Notes under the pieces: generated by a model
Databases searched by the model: none
What the model was told of the DNA's origin: nothing
What the model saw: the letters and a program-made list of their open reading frames with translations, nothing else
Shown: positions 42,948 to 52,518 of the stretch, piece by piece
Layout: each line of letters opens with the position of its first letter
Position numbering within the stretch: the first letter of the stretch is position 1
NCBI RefSeq assembly: GCF_007004545.3
Contig: NZ_CP045503.2
Span: 4,744,102 to 4,808,101 of the forward strand
Source of the DNA: Shewanella eurypsychrophilus
GTDB taxonomy: Bacteria; Pseudomonadota; Gammaproteobacteria; Enterobacterales; Shewanellaceae
DNA length: 64,000 nt
Direction: 5' to 3'
Made by a program: the position numbers and the translations under genes

Positions 42948-45083
42948 TTACTTGTTTAAGCCTCTTCGGTTTAGCAGGGCTTCTGTTGTTGGCTCTTGAC
43001 CCCTAAAGGCTTTATAAGCATCCATTGGTGCGACGGTATTACCGACCTCACGAATAGTTTTTCTAAACTTCATGCCTATTTCACGGTTTAAGCCGCCTTG
43101 AGTTTGCACGTAAGCAAAGGCATCGGCCGCCAAAATTTCACTCCACATGTAAGCGTAGTAACTGGCTGAATAGCCACCAGGGAACGCGTGAGCAAAGTAA
43201 GTTGATTTATACCTTGGCGGCACAGCTGATAGGTCTACACCGTGCTTTTTCAGTGCTGCCGCTTCAAAGCTGGCGACGTCTTGCAGTGGAGCATCGGCTT
43301 TGAGTGAGTGCCACTCTAAATCGAGCAGGGCTGCAGACATATATTCAAGCGTATCGAAGCCTTGGTTAAAGCTACGGGATTTAAGCAGTTTATTAAGTAG
43401 CTCTTCAGGAATGGGTTCACCTGTTTCATAGTGCTTGGCGTAGTTAGCTAACACTGCAGGATGCGCCGCCCAATCCTCTTCGAAGGTAGATGGAAACTCA
43501 ACAAAATCCCGTGAGACTGAGGTGCCAGAAAGCGTTGGGTAAGTCACCTTAGAGAACATACCGTGTGTACCGTGACCCATCTCGTGGAACATGGTGGTCA
43601 CTTCATCGTAGCTAACAAAGGTCGGCTCGCCCGCGGGCGCCTTTTTGATGTTCATCACGTTGACCACAACAGGCTTGCTGTTTAGCAGCTCAGCTTGGCC
43701 AACAAATGAACTCATCCAAGCCCCGCCGCGTTTACCTTCTCGGGCAAAGTGGTCGGCGTAGAAAATAGCTAAACTCGTGCCATCTTCATCAAACAGCTCA
43801 TAGGCTTTAACGTCGGGATGGTATACCGGCAAGTCTGGACGCGGTGTAAAACTCACACCATAGAGGGCGTTAAGGGTGAAGAAAACACCGTCTTTTAATA
43901 CGCGATCAAACTCAAAATAGGGGCGAGTTGCGCTAGCGTCTAGGTCATACTTATCTTTACGAACAAGTTCGGCATAGTAAGCCCAGTCCCATGGTGCTAG
44001 TTCAAAATCACCGCCGGTACTGTTTATCATCGCTTGGATGTCGGCAGCTTCTTTATTGGTATTGGCAACAACGGCTGGCACCATAGACCCGAACATCTGG
44101 TACACAGCTTCAGGCGTTTTGGCCATCTGAGGTGCAAGGCGATAATCTGCCCAGCTGTCAAATCCAAGTAGTTCTGCGCGCTCGGCTCGAAGTTTGGCTA
44201 AACGGGCAACAATAGAGGCGGTTTCGTTTTCGCCCTCAAGACCACGATTAGCGGAGGCTTGCCATATTTGCTGGCGTAGCTCGCGATTATCTAACTGCTT
44301 CAGCACAGGTTGGCGTGTAGTGTTAGTGATATTGAGTTGATACTTACTTTCCTGGCCATTGGCTTTTGCATCCGCAGCGGCGGCGCGAATAGCGCTATCA
44401 GATAAACCGCTAAGCTGTGCTTTACTATCTACAACAATAGCGATCTCTTTGGTCAGTCTCATTAAACGCTGAGCAAATTCATTGGTGAGTGTGGACTGCT
44501 CTTCGTTTAGCCCGCGGATCTGTTTTTTCTGACTATCGCTGAGCTTAGCCCCAGCGCGAACAAAACGCTGATAATAAACCTCGACTAAGCGATTAGCTTC
44601 TGCTGATAAGTTAAGATCGGCGCGGGTGTTATAAATATTCTCGACCCGGGAAAATAACGCTGGGTTTAGATTGATATTGTCTGAATGCGCTGCCATTTTT
44701 GGCGCCATCTCACCCTGTACTTTACGCAGTGTTGGGTTGCTGTTTGAGCTTGTGAGGTTATAAAAAATCTTAGAAGTCCGGTTTAACAGCTCACCACTTT
44801 TTTCCATCGCAACGATGGTATTTTCAAATGTTACCGCATCTGGATTATTGGCTATCGCAAGGATCTCTTGGTAATGCTCGGTGATCCCAAGTTCAAGTGC
44901 TGGCGCGAAATGCTCGTCTTTAATCAAGCTAAAATCGGGCGCTTGATATTGCAAGGTACTTGCCTGTAAGAAAGGATTTTGGGCTTGAACCATAGTCGCT
45001 ACCGTTGAATCATTTTTAATGGTTGAACAAGCGCTTAACGCGAGCGTTGCTGTAATAGCAATAGCGATGAGTGTTTTATGCAT
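42948..45083 (-). CDS. M3-family metallopeptidase (peptidyl-dipeptidase Dcp-like lipoprotein)
   Basis: 711 residues. The lipoprotein signal peptide has the lipobox LSAC (Cys near residue 19). The thimet-oligopeptidase fold carries the zinc motif HEMGHGTHG, followed by FVEFPSTFEEDW, which supplies the third ligand and further active-site residues. Length and the C-terminal RHAFPGGYSASYYAY-like segment fit Dcp/OpdA. The lipoprotein signal places it in the periplasm or on the membrane, unlike cytoplasmic OpdA. It degrades short peptides. Single gene ended by a strong terminator. Confidence 0.92.
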   Translation of the reverse strand: MHKTLIAIAITATLALSACSTIKNDSTVATMVQAQNPFLQASTLQYQAPDFSLIKDEHFAPALELGITEHYQEILAIANNPDAVTFENTIVAMEKSGELLNRTSKIFYNLTSSNSNPTLRKVQGEMAPKMAAHSDNINLNPALFSRVENIYNTRADLNLSAEANRLVEVYYQRFVRAGAKLSDSQKKQIRGLNEEQSTLTNEFAQRLMRLTKEIAIVVDSKAQLSGLSDSAIRAAAADAKANGQESKYQLNITNTTRQPVLKQLDNRELRQQIWQASANRGLEGENETASIVARLAKLRAERAELLGFDSWADYRLAPQMAKTPEAVYQMFGSMVPAVVANTNKEAADIQAMINSTGGDFELAPWDWAYYAELVRKDKYDLDASATRPYFEFDRVLKDGVFFTLNALYGVSFTPRPDLPVYHPDVKAYELFDEDGTSLAIFYADHFAREGKRGGAWMSSFVGQAELLNSKPVVVNVMNIKKAPAGEPTFVSYDEVTTMFHEMGHGTHGMFSKVTYPTLSGTSVSRDFVEFPSTFEEDWAAHPAVLANYAKHYETGEPIPEELLNKLLKSRSFNQGFDTLEYMSAALLDLEWHSLKADAPLQDVASFEAAALKKHGVDLSAVPPRYKSTYFAHAFPGGYSASYYAYMWSEILAADAFAYVQTQGGLNREIGMKFRKTIREVGNTVAPMDAYKAFRGQEPTTEALLNRRGLNK

Positions 45084-45741
45084 CAGGTAATAGTTCCTTT
45101 ATTATATACCCAAATCACTTAAAAATGATCGCTTCAGAGCTGCCGTAGGATATCAAACAAGGCTGTGATTGAGAGGGTGCTTGCTCCCTTTTTAATATCA
45201 CTAACACAGTACTGTTAATACCTTGAACATTGTCACTTCTCAACAGGCTTAACGCTGCACTTTTAGGTCGTTTGGGTAAAATATTTTTTTATTAGTCTTA
45301 ACAAGTGACACTAACAATTGTTTGTTAACTGCTCCTTAAAAAGGGCGCTAATTACTCTTCTGAATAGTGTCTTTCTTGTTGGTTATGCGAGCTTTGGTTT
45401 TAACCTTAAACATAGCTTTCCATACTAAGTGTAACCAGAGCGTGAATAATTAATTTTGTGCTATATCATGCTGATATAAGATTATTTAAAATAGGCGTTA
45501 ACTCGCTAGTACATCGCTATTTTATAGACTGTTACGCTAGTTTGAAGATAGCAACTAAGAGATCTACCCTAGAGTTATGTTACAAGCTGGGCACCAATCG
45601 GTACCGGACTTAATGACTTCCATATCCTGAAGATGCCCCTATAAAAACAAAATTAATATACAAATAAAAAAAACAGGTTAATTATAAAACTGAAATATTA
45701 ATGTTATCTTTTCTTTATATCTGGGGATTATCTGCAGAGGC
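45084..45741. other. Intergenic region, no recognised gene
   Basis: AT-rich. The first part carries the peptidase promoter. A 19-codon minus-strand frame near 45565-45625 (containing DWCPACN) looks like a fragment and has no support. Otherwise nothing recognised. Confidence 0.5.
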
Positions 45742-46149
45742 TTATAACTCAAACAACAAGTCAGTTCGAATGATGTATTTCACCCCTGAAGTGATCGGTA
45801 CCGAGCTGTGTATGCAATGCAAAGGGTGCATGCCGTGGGGGAAACACAATACGCTACCCGCTGGAGTTCGAATATCAACGTTAGCCATCTGGTCACCAGC
45901 TTTAGCAGGCTGAGTCGGATCATCTGCATTGACGATGAAACGCGTCGCTCCCCCTTCAAAGTCATCACTTAAGAGAATGAGAAATGTCATTTGGCTATAA
46001 CGGTCAGGGTAAGCATTAGCAATCAATTCATCGTTAATGATCCGGCTTCCAGGCCAAGCACCATCTGAGTGTGGCTTGAAATAATCATCGGCGCTATATC
46101 GATAAAATCGAAAACGTGAAGTGATTTGTGACCGACATATCGCGGTCAC
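45742..46149 (-). CDS. 2OG-Fe(II) oxygenase, probably truncated at the N terminus
   Basis: 135 residues. RFRFYRYSADDYFKPHSDG holds the HxD iron motif, then ILLSDDFEGGATRF, GSVLCFPHG, and a distal HPLHCIHSS with His followed by GVKYIIRTDLL. This matches the catalytic half of prolyl-4-hydroxylase-type dioxygenases, which usually have 60 or more residues before it. The first ~11 residues (MTAICRSQITS) are antisense to the HxlR-like remnant at the same place, so the true 5' end is missing. Likely a pseudogene, though the core frame is open. Confidence 0.7.
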   Translation of the reverse strand: MTAICRSQITSRFRFYRYSADDYFKPHSDGAWPGSRIINDELIANAYPDRYSQMTFLILLSDDFEGGATRFIVNADDPTQPAKAGDQMANVDIRTPAGSVLCFPHGMHPLHCIHSSVPITSGVKYIIRTDLLFEL

Positions 46150-46231
46150 CTATGAGATCACCGATTTTGGTCGAACGGCATTGGATATTTTAGAAAAGCT
46201 CAAAGACTGGACTGAAGAGAACAATATTTAA
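46117..46231 (+). pseudogene. 3' remnant of an HxlR-type regulator gene
   Basis: Plus strand reads EVICDRHIAVTYEITDFG, then RTALDILEKLKDWTEENNI and a stop at 46229-46231. The YE[IL]T.FGR...L..L..W pattern is the C-terminal winged-helix end of HxlR regulators. The upstream part is missing and runs into the antisense oxygenase gene. The two remnants meet near 46115-46150. Confidence 0.65.
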
Positions 46232-46260
46232 CAAAAACTTCTAATGTGGTCAGCCGTTTT

Positions 46261-47139
46261 TTACTCACCCAGCAAACAAGTAACCGCTTCTGCTAGCCAC
46301 ATAAAGGCCGGTCCCCTCGCCTTTTGTTTTGCCATCACGCGATCAATCGGTACTCGCCATGGCTTATGATCAAAGCTTAAATTCATTCGCACCATCTCAC
46401 CTTGATGCTCATATCGCTCCGCCATATGTACTGGAATATAACTCCACCCCAGCCCTTCTTTTACCATAGTATTAACTGCATTAAAGCTGTTTCCCCACCA
46501 GATATGTGAAGAGATGTGAGGGCAGTGCGCCAATTCCTGACCTCCCATGCCACGGATCAACAATTGACGATGTGGGATTAAATCCGCAGCAGTGACTATG
46601 TCCATTTTTGCCAGTGGATGCTCTGGACTCACGACGCCATTGAACGGCAAGCTACCGACGTAACATAAATCCACTTCTTTGGGAAAATCACCACTTGCAA
46701 ACATTAGGCCTAAATCGGCTCGCCCCGTGTGCACTAGCGTTAACACATCAGGTGTTGAAACTGCGCAGAGCTCTATGTTGGTAGCAGGAAAAAGTGTCGC
46801 GAAATCATTTAAAATGCTAATTATAATCGGCAATAATGCATCGTCCACCGCCATTTTAATCTGTGTTTCATGGGATGAGTTTAGCGCGCTGGTCACTGAG
46901 TCAAGCTCGTATGTTTGTTGCAAAATAGCTTGAGCAAACGGTAATAATCGCTCTCCATGGGGGGTTAGTGACGGTTTACGGCTGCAGCGATCAAATAGCG
47001 TCGTATTAAGCTCAATTTCGAGGTTGGCGATCCCCTGACTCACCGCCGACTGCACTTTTCCCAGCTTGCGAGCGCATGCCGAAAATGACCCTGATTGAGC
47101 AGTTACGACGAACATCCTCAGTTGTTCCAAATTATACAT
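46261..47139 (-). CDS. LysR-family transcriptional regulator (AceR-like by context)
   Basis: 292 residues. The N-terminal winged helix (about 1-60) has FVVTAQSGSFSACARKLGKVQSAVSQ-type sequence, then NLEIELNTTLFDR. The effector-binding domain covers about 88-292. It is divergent from a PACE efflux gene, 94 bp away, the arrangement of AceR and AceI in Acinetobacter. A palindrome GATAGT-N5-ACTATC lies 12 bp before its start. Confidence 0.9.
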   Translation of the reverse strand: MYNLEQLRMFVVTAQSGSFSACARKLGKVQSAVSQGIANLEIELNTTLFDRCSRKPSLTPHGERLLPFAQAILQQTYELDSVTSALNSSHETQIKMAVDDALLPIIISILNDFATLFPATNIELCAVSTPDVLTLVHTGRADLGLMFASGDFPKEVDLCYVGSLPFNGVVSPEHPLAKMDIVTAADLIPHRQLLIRGMGGQELAHCPHISSHIWWGNSFNAVNTMVKEGLGWSYIPVHMAERYEHQGEMVRMNLSFDHKPWRVPIDRVMAKQKARGPAFMWLAEAVTCLLGE

Positions 47140-47151
47140 ATCACTTTTCCT

Positions 47152-47168
47152 GATAGTAACTAACTATC
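47152..47168. promoter_or_regulatory. Candidate LysR-regulator operator
   Basis: GATAGT-AACTA-ACTATC is a perfect dyad containing a T-N11-A frame, typical of LysR binding sites. It lies between the divergent regulator and PACE gene, close to the regulator start. This fits autorepression. Confidence 0.5.
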
Positions 47169-47233
47169 TTCTTCCGCTATTAATGATGATTATAGCAATC
47201 AAGAACGATTGAACAACATAAATGAGATTTAGC

Positions 47234-47677
47234 ATGAACACGAAAGAACGTATTTTCCACAGCGTATTATTTGAAGCCATTGCCTTAATATTTGTTATCA
47301 CTGCCGCCACCATCTTTACCGATGCTGGCGCACAGTCAGCCACAGGTTTAGCTATCGGTCTATCAGTCATTGCGATGTGTTGGAACTACGTTTACAACCT
47401 AGGTTTTGACCGTATATTTGGATATAACCGCATTGAGCGATCATTTAAAATGCGCATAAGCCATGGGCTCGGGTTTGAGTGCGGCATGATTGTAGCAACA
47501 CTCCCCTTAATGATGTGGGTGCTACAGCTAGACTTCTGGACCGTATTTATCATGGACATAGGAGTTGTCATTTTCTTCCTAGTCTACGCGATTGTTTACA
47601 ATTGGTGTTATGACATCATCCGTCAGCGTATTTTAGTTAACAAATCCGCAGTTAACAGCGCTAATGCAAGATCGTGA
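47234..47677 (+). CDS. PACE-family multidrug efflux protein (AceI-like)
   Basis: ATG 47234 (MNTKERIFHSVLFE) matches the family N terminus. An in-frame ATG at 47222 adds four residues. The 147-residue product has four membrane helices as two tandem halves: RIFHSVLFEAIALIF with the conserved Glu, then NYVYNLGFDRIFG, and in the second half RISHGLGFECGMIV and NWCYDIIRQRI. PACE proteins export biguanides such as chlorhexidine and natural polyamines. Regulated presumably by the divergent LysR protein. Confidence 0.9.
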   Translation: MNTKERIFHSVLFEAIALIFVITAATIFTDAGAQSATGLAIGLSVIAMCWNYVYNLGFDRIFGYNRIERSFKMRISHGLGFECGMIVATLPLMMWVLQLDFWTVFIMDIGVVIFFLVYAIVYNWCYDIIRQRILVNKSAVNSANARS

Positions 47678-47791
47678 GTGCAAAAATTATTCAGTCATTT
47701 TTATTGTTTGTTATGCTTAATTCAGGGTTCAAAAAATGGAATGTCAGAGCCGTGATAAAGGAGGAGATAAACTGACTGAGTAGGTATATTG

Positions 47792-49417
47792 ATGGCTAAC
47801 TTACAAATTAAGCAAAAAATGACACTTGGATTGCTAGTCCCGTTAATGCTGCTGATTAGCATCTGTTTTTTAGCGATTAACATGATGGGAAAAATCGAAG
47901 CGGGTGTCATCAGTATATATAACGACAGAGTGGTTCCCCTAGAAGACCTTAAAATTATTGGAGATGACTACGCAGTTTCGGTTATCGATGCGGTCAACAA
48001 AGCCAATGCCGGTATGTTTAGCGCCGCTGAAGCGAGTCGGGCAATGACAGAGTCCAGCCGAAATATCAGCGAGAAGTGGGATGGTTACATGGCTACGACC
48101 TTGACCGACGAAGAGTCTAGGTTAACTAAGGAAGCCAATCGATTATTCAGTCCAGCAAATCAAAAAATCTCTCAACTTGTTAATAAACTCAATAGCATGC
48201 AGGGGTCACCTGTAGGCCAACTGAATGATGATATTGCACCTCTCTATGACGTGATTGATCCTATCAGTGGAAAAATTTCTGAACTGGTCGCCCTGCAGTT
48301 ACGAGTCGCGGGTGAAGAGAAAGACAGAGTTGAAGAAATTTACTCATCGTCTATGACTATTTTTATCATCTTGACGCTGACTGCCATAGTGGCAAGTATT
48401 TTGATTGGACTCTGGGTTGCTCGGGCTGTAATGCGTCCCATAGATAGTATTGTCAGCACTCTCAACACAGTTCGGGTCGATTCTGATTTAACCGTGACAT
48501 TTAAGACCTTTAATGACGATGAACTCGGGCAGATATCGACCAATCTGACATTAGTGATAGAGCATCTACGTGGCATTCTAAATTCTATCGCGCAGGCCGC
48601 TAACACTGTGGGTGACTCAACCGTAAAGTTGAGTGAGTTTACTGAGCAAACTAATGACAGAATGCATCAACAGCAATCGGAGACAGAGCAGACAGCTACG
48701 GCGATGAATCAGATGACAGCAACGGTGGCCGAAGTGGCTCAGAGCGCCACCAATGCCGCCGATTCTGCAAGAGATGCTGAAGCTAATGCAACAAAGGGAA
48801 ATGATATTGTTCAACAATCGGTTGCCAGCATGACTCTACTCTCTAAACAGATAGAGAAAACTTCCGAGGTGATTACTAACTTGGCTAGTGAGAGTCACAA
48901 TATTGGCAGCGTTTTAGATGTGATCAAAGGGATCGCCGAGCAGACCAATTTATTAGCGTTAAATGCAGCCATTGAGGCGGCTAGAGCAGGTGAGCAGGGA
49001 CGCGGCTTTGCCGTTGTGGCAGATGAAGTAAGGACTCTGGCACAACGAACCCAAGAGTCGACTCAAGAGATAGAATCGATGATAGATAGCTTACAAAAAG
49101 GGGTTAATGAAGCTGTAGGCGCCATGAAAGTCGGGACTGATCAGGTTTATGATGCAAATGAGAAAGCGCACATGGCAGGAGAGGCCCTTAATGAGATAGT
49201 GCTTTCGGTAGATAATATCAGCAACATGAATACTCAGATCGCCACCGCTGCCGAAGAGCAAAGCAGTGTAGCCGAAGACATAAACCGCAGCATTATCGCC
49301 ATCAGCGATATCGCGCAGACCTCCACCATGGCAGCTCAAGAACTGACAACATCAGTAACCGAGCTAAGCAGCCTGTCGGAAGGTATGCGTGAGCAGGTGA
49401 GTCAGTTTAAACTCTAA
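47792..49417 (+). CDS. Methyl-accepting chemotaxis protein (4HB type)
   Basis: ATG 47792 is used. The product is 541 residues. A first helix (about 10-30), a four-helix-bundle ligand domain (~35-185), a second helix (~188-208), HAMP (~210-262) and the long cytoplasmic coiled coil follow. The hairpin tip is IAEQTNLLALNAAIEAARAG and intact. No C-terminal pentapeptide (NWETF) is present, the protein ends SQFKL. It senses a small ligand and controls CheA. Confidence 0.93.
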   Translation: MANLQIKQKMTLGLLVPLMLLISICFLAINMMGKIEAGVISIYNDRVVPLEDLKIIGDDYAVSVIDAVNKANAGMFSAAEASRAMTESSRNISEKWDGYMATTLTDEESRLTKEANRLFSPANQKISQLVNKLNSMQGSPVGQLNDDIAPLYDVIDPISGKISELVALQLRVAGEEKDRVEEIYSSSMTIFIILTLTAIVASILIGLWVARAVMRPIDSIVSTLNTVRVDSDLTVTFKTFNDDELGQISTNLTLVIEHLRGILNSIAQAANTVGDSTVKLSEFTEQTNDRMHQQQSETEQTATAMNQMTATVAEVAQSATNAADSARDAEANATKGNDIVQQSVASMTLLSKQIEKTSEVITNLASESHNIGSVLDVIKGIAEQTNLLALNAAIEAARAGEQGRGFAVVADEVRTLAQRTQESTQEIESMIDSLQKGVNEAVGAMKVGTDQVYDANEKAHMAGEALNEIVLSVDNISNMNTQIATAAEEQSSVAEDINRSIIAISDIAQTSTMAAQELTTSVTELSSLSEGMREQVSQFKL

Positions 49418-49452
49418 TACCAATTAGTATAAACTTGCTCCAATTCGCGATC

Positions 49453-49484
49453 AAACAGAGAGAGCTTTATGCTTCTCTCTGTTT
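49453..49484 (+). terminator. Hairpin terminator between the chemoreceptor and glnD
   Basis: AAACAGAGAGAGC (49453-49465) pairs with GCTTCTCTCTGTTT (49471-49484) with one bulge and a short loop, 36 bp after the chemoreceptor stop. Lies between convergent genes. The T-run is short. Confidence 0.6.
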
Positions 49485-49549
49485 CAACTGTCATCTGCCT
49501 GACAGCGTTAATTCGATCATTCCATCAGGCCTAGTTACATGATGACGAA

Positions 49550-52156
49550 TTAAATAGGTTCATGTTCTTTAATAAAATCAACAAAGAAGGATTTTAACGC
49601 TTGTTTGTTTTCATCATCTAATGATTGACCGTCTTTGTCAGAGACAAGAAATACATTGTCGACTTGTTCACCCACTGTGGTTATTTTTGCCGAGTGAATA
49701 TTGAGTTCAAATTGCCTGAAACCGTTACAGAAGTGGCTCATAAATTGTGGGTTATCGAGTGCGGTAACACTGATAAGCGTTCTATCCTTTTTACGAGAGT
49801 GCAAGAATTCGACTTTGGGCTCACAGATAAATGAACCTATGTTGCTATTACGGCGTTGTTTCGGCACCTTTCTGTTCTCAAACAGTACCTGTTTCAGCCT
49901 CTGCTTGATACGCTCACGTCGCCCAGCGGTTCTTATTGGGTGCTGATCATAATCGAGTATTTTTAAAGACTCCACCACATAACCATCTTTCGTTCTGGAG
50001 ATATTCGCTTGTTGAACAGAGATCTGTAATGAGGCTAAGGTATTAAATAGTGTCACAAACAAACCGGGCTTATCCTTCATGTAGACGAAGAGATCACTGC
50101 TGCCTTTAGTGCTGCTTTCATCGAGTAAAATAAGTGCACGTTCTGTCGGATGCTGTGTCATAGCTTGGGAGTAGCGAGCTATTTCACTGGGTTGAGCATT
50201 ACTAAAAAATGATAGCGGTAAGCGTTTCCACAGCTGTTTAATCACATCAGGTGTTTCACTCATTCCCATCAGCTCTAGCGCTTCATTTTTGTGTTCTCGA
50301 ACGATAGTTCGCTGCTCAAGCACGTTCTCTAAACCGTTACGCAATGCATAACTGATCGACAAATAAAGGTCTCGAAGTAACGTTGCCTTCCAGTTGGTCC
50401 ACAGATCATCATTAGTCGCCTTAATGTCGGCAACCGTTAAACAGTAGAGCGCGTCGAGTCTGGCTTTAGTCCCTATCGCTTTAGCAAGGTTTTTAACTTC
50501 CGAAGGGTCATAGATATCTAACCGTTGGCAGGATAAAGATAGCAGTAGATGATTTTGGACTAACCAGGCAATCACCTTAGCTTGTGAAGGTTTTAGCTCA
50601 TGAAACTTAGAAAATTGTAGCGCATCGACGGCCCCTAATTCACTGTGATCGCCGCCGCGTCCTTTGCCTAAGTCATGGAACAAGGCGGCTAACAATAACA
50701 CCTCTTTATTTTCTATCGATCTATAAACTGCGCTAGGTTGTGCAAGCGAGGGGGCTTCGGGTTTGTTATTGAGTGAATATAAGTTTTTAAGTAACTTATG
50801 TGTATGTTCGTCAACGGGGTAAACATGGTAAAGATCGAATTGCATCTGACCCACAATTTCGCGCCATTGTGGAAGATAGGACGCTAATATCCCATGCTTG
50901 TGCATTAATGATAACGCGAGCCCCATCCCTTGAGGATGACGAAATAGCGAGATGAATTCTTTACGACAGCTATGAAAGTCTTGCAGATCCCCCAGTAATC
51001 GTCGTCTAACCTGACGGATTAACCGAATCGTTTGCGGGGTAATACCATCAATATCCTTGGCGTTTTCAGCGATATGGATAAACAAAGCGATGAGCTGCTT
51101 ACGATCAACAAATACATCATCGTGACGCGCATTGATCAGTCGTCCATTTATTTCGAAGTGCTGATTTAACGGGGTAGATTTTTTGTCTGTTTGTACTAAG
51201 ATTTCATCTTTAAAGTACTGCAATAGCATTTGATTAAGTTCACTGATCCGCCTCATCGCTCGATACAACTGACGCATCATTTTTTCGATAGCAAGGTGGC
51301 TGTTGTCACCAAAGCCCATCAGCCTAGCAACATCACTTTGCAAAGAGATAAGTAATCGATTTTCAGAGCGACCCGCAGCGACGTGTAATGCCCAACGAGC
51401 ACGCCAGATAAAGTGTTGTGACTCTAATAGTTCTGTATATTCGTCGCCAGTAAAGAAGCCAAATCGTCTTAAAGCCGCCATATCTTCAGCTGCAAAATAC
51501 TTACGGGTTACCCAGATAAGAGTTTGAATATCGCGCATACCGCCAGGACTATTCTTTAGATTTGGCTCTAGACTAAAAGCACTGCCTTGCGCCTTTAGAT
51601 GGCGTTCATCTTGCTCACTGAATTTGGCTTTAAAAAATGCTTCGCTGCTCCAGACATCATCGCCATAGAGTCTGTCTAAGACCTGGTTAGCGTGAGACTC
51701 AGGTCCCGTTAAATGACGAATTTCAAATAGTGAAGTCGCAATGGTTATGTCTTCTTTACACGCCTTATCAATTTCATTCAATGCACGAACACTATGGCCG
51801 AGTTCAAGACCTATATCCCATAGTTGGGTAAAGAAAAGGCCGATCTGCGTGGTTTGATGGGTACTAAGCGCTTCGGGAAATAACACACAAATATCAATAT
51901 CTGAGTGCAGGTGTAAGGTTTGACGGCCATAGCCGCCTATGGCATTGAGAGATAAATTTTCGTCAGCGAGGCCTGCACATTGCCAGAGGTGGAGAAGCAA
52001 GATATCAAAAAAATCAGCGCGCAACTTTACTATTTCGTCGATAGCAACATGGGTAAAGTTTTTATTAAAGTAGTTGTCAGCATCTTGGATTACTTTTTTA
52101 TAATCAGTAATGCTCATTTCGGGACTGAGTTGAGGTGATATATCAGAGTCTGACAT
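49550..52156 (-). CDS. glnD: [Protein-PII] uridylyltransferase GlnD
   Basis: 868 residues. The nucleotidyltransferase site is GGYGRQTLHLHSDIDICV (about 74-91). A linker region and then the HD domain (AALFHDLGKGRGGDHSELG) carry the uridylyl-removing activity. Two C-terminal ACT domains follow (LFVYMKDKPGLFVTLFN and LISVTALDNPQFMSHF). It uridylylates PII proteins when glutamine is low. Single gene on this strand, as in related genomes where map or rpsB often lie upstream. Those are not seen here. Confidence 0.96.
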   Translation of the reverse strand: MSDSDISPQLSPEMSITDYKKVIQDADNYFNKNFTHVAIDEIVKLRADFFDILLLHLWQCAGLADENLSLNAIGGYGRQTLHLHSDIDICVLFPEALSTHQTTQIGLFFTQLWDIGLELGHSVRALNEIDKACKEDITIATSLFEIRHLTGPESHANQVLDRLYGDDVWSSEAFFKAKFSEQDERHLKAQGSAFSLEPNLKNSPGGMRDIQTLIWVTRKYFAAEDMAALRRFGFFTGDEYTELLESQHFIWRARWALHVAAGRSENRLLISLQSDVARLMGFGDNSHLAIEKMMRQLYRAMRRISELNQMLLQYFKDEILVQTDKKSTPLNQHFEINGRLINARHDDVFVDRKQLIALFIHIAENAKDIDGITPQTIRLIRQVRRRLLGDLQDFHSCRKEFISLFRHPQGMGLALSLMHKHGILASYLPQWREIVGQMQFDLYHVYPVDEHTHKLLKNLYSLNNKPEAPSLAQPSAVYRSIENKEVLLLAALFHDLGKGRGGDHSELGAVDALQFSKFHELKPSQAKVIAWLVQNHLLLSLSCQRLDIYDPSEVKNLAKAIGTKARLDALYCLTVADIKATNDDLWTNWKATLLRDLYLSISYALRNGLENVLEQRTIVREHKNEALELMGMSETPDVIKQLWKRLPLSFFSNAQPSEIARYSQAMTQHPTERALILLDESSTKGSSDLFVYMKDKPGLFVTLFNTLASLQISVQQANISRTKDGYVVESLKILDYDQHPIRTAGRRERIKQRLKQVLFENRKVPKQRRNSNIGSFICEPKVEFLHSRKKDRTLISVTALDNPQFMSHFCNGFRQFELNIHSAKITTVGEQVDNVFLVSDKDGQSLDDENKQALKSFFVDFIKEHEPI

Positions 52157-52518
52157 GTTTCTCCTGTACCTGTTGCAGTGAGTAAAATTAAGCTCTATTA
52201 ACTTTATTTATACTTATTAAACTGCGCTGCAATGGCCTTTAAGTGAGCAAATAGGGTAGATGATCTCAATGTGAATTACAAACCGATAACAGCCTTGTTG
52301 ACATCTCGTCACTAGAATTCCCCTTAAAATAACAGCAAAAGCAAAGGTTCTAGGTGTAGCCGTTCATGAAAAGGTGAATAGAAAGGTGCCTTACAAGACA
52401 CCTGTTGAGATCTAGAGTGAAATGAGTGGTGCACAGCGAGTATGAATACGACTAGGCTGTAAGTTAATCCAGAAATGTTGAACTACAGCTTATCTGAAAT
52501 AGCATTCAGTTTCGCAAG
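52157..52518. other. Intergenic region between the barrel protein and glnD
   Basis: Contains a short imperfect hairpin (AGGTGCC/GACACCT, about 52383-52402). No gene or binding site recognised. Confidence 0.4.

Noticed and set aside
45565..45625. 19-codon minus-strand frame containing DWCPACN
   Set aside because: It resembles a thioredoxin-like CxxC fragment but is too short and unsupported by surrounding coding sequence.
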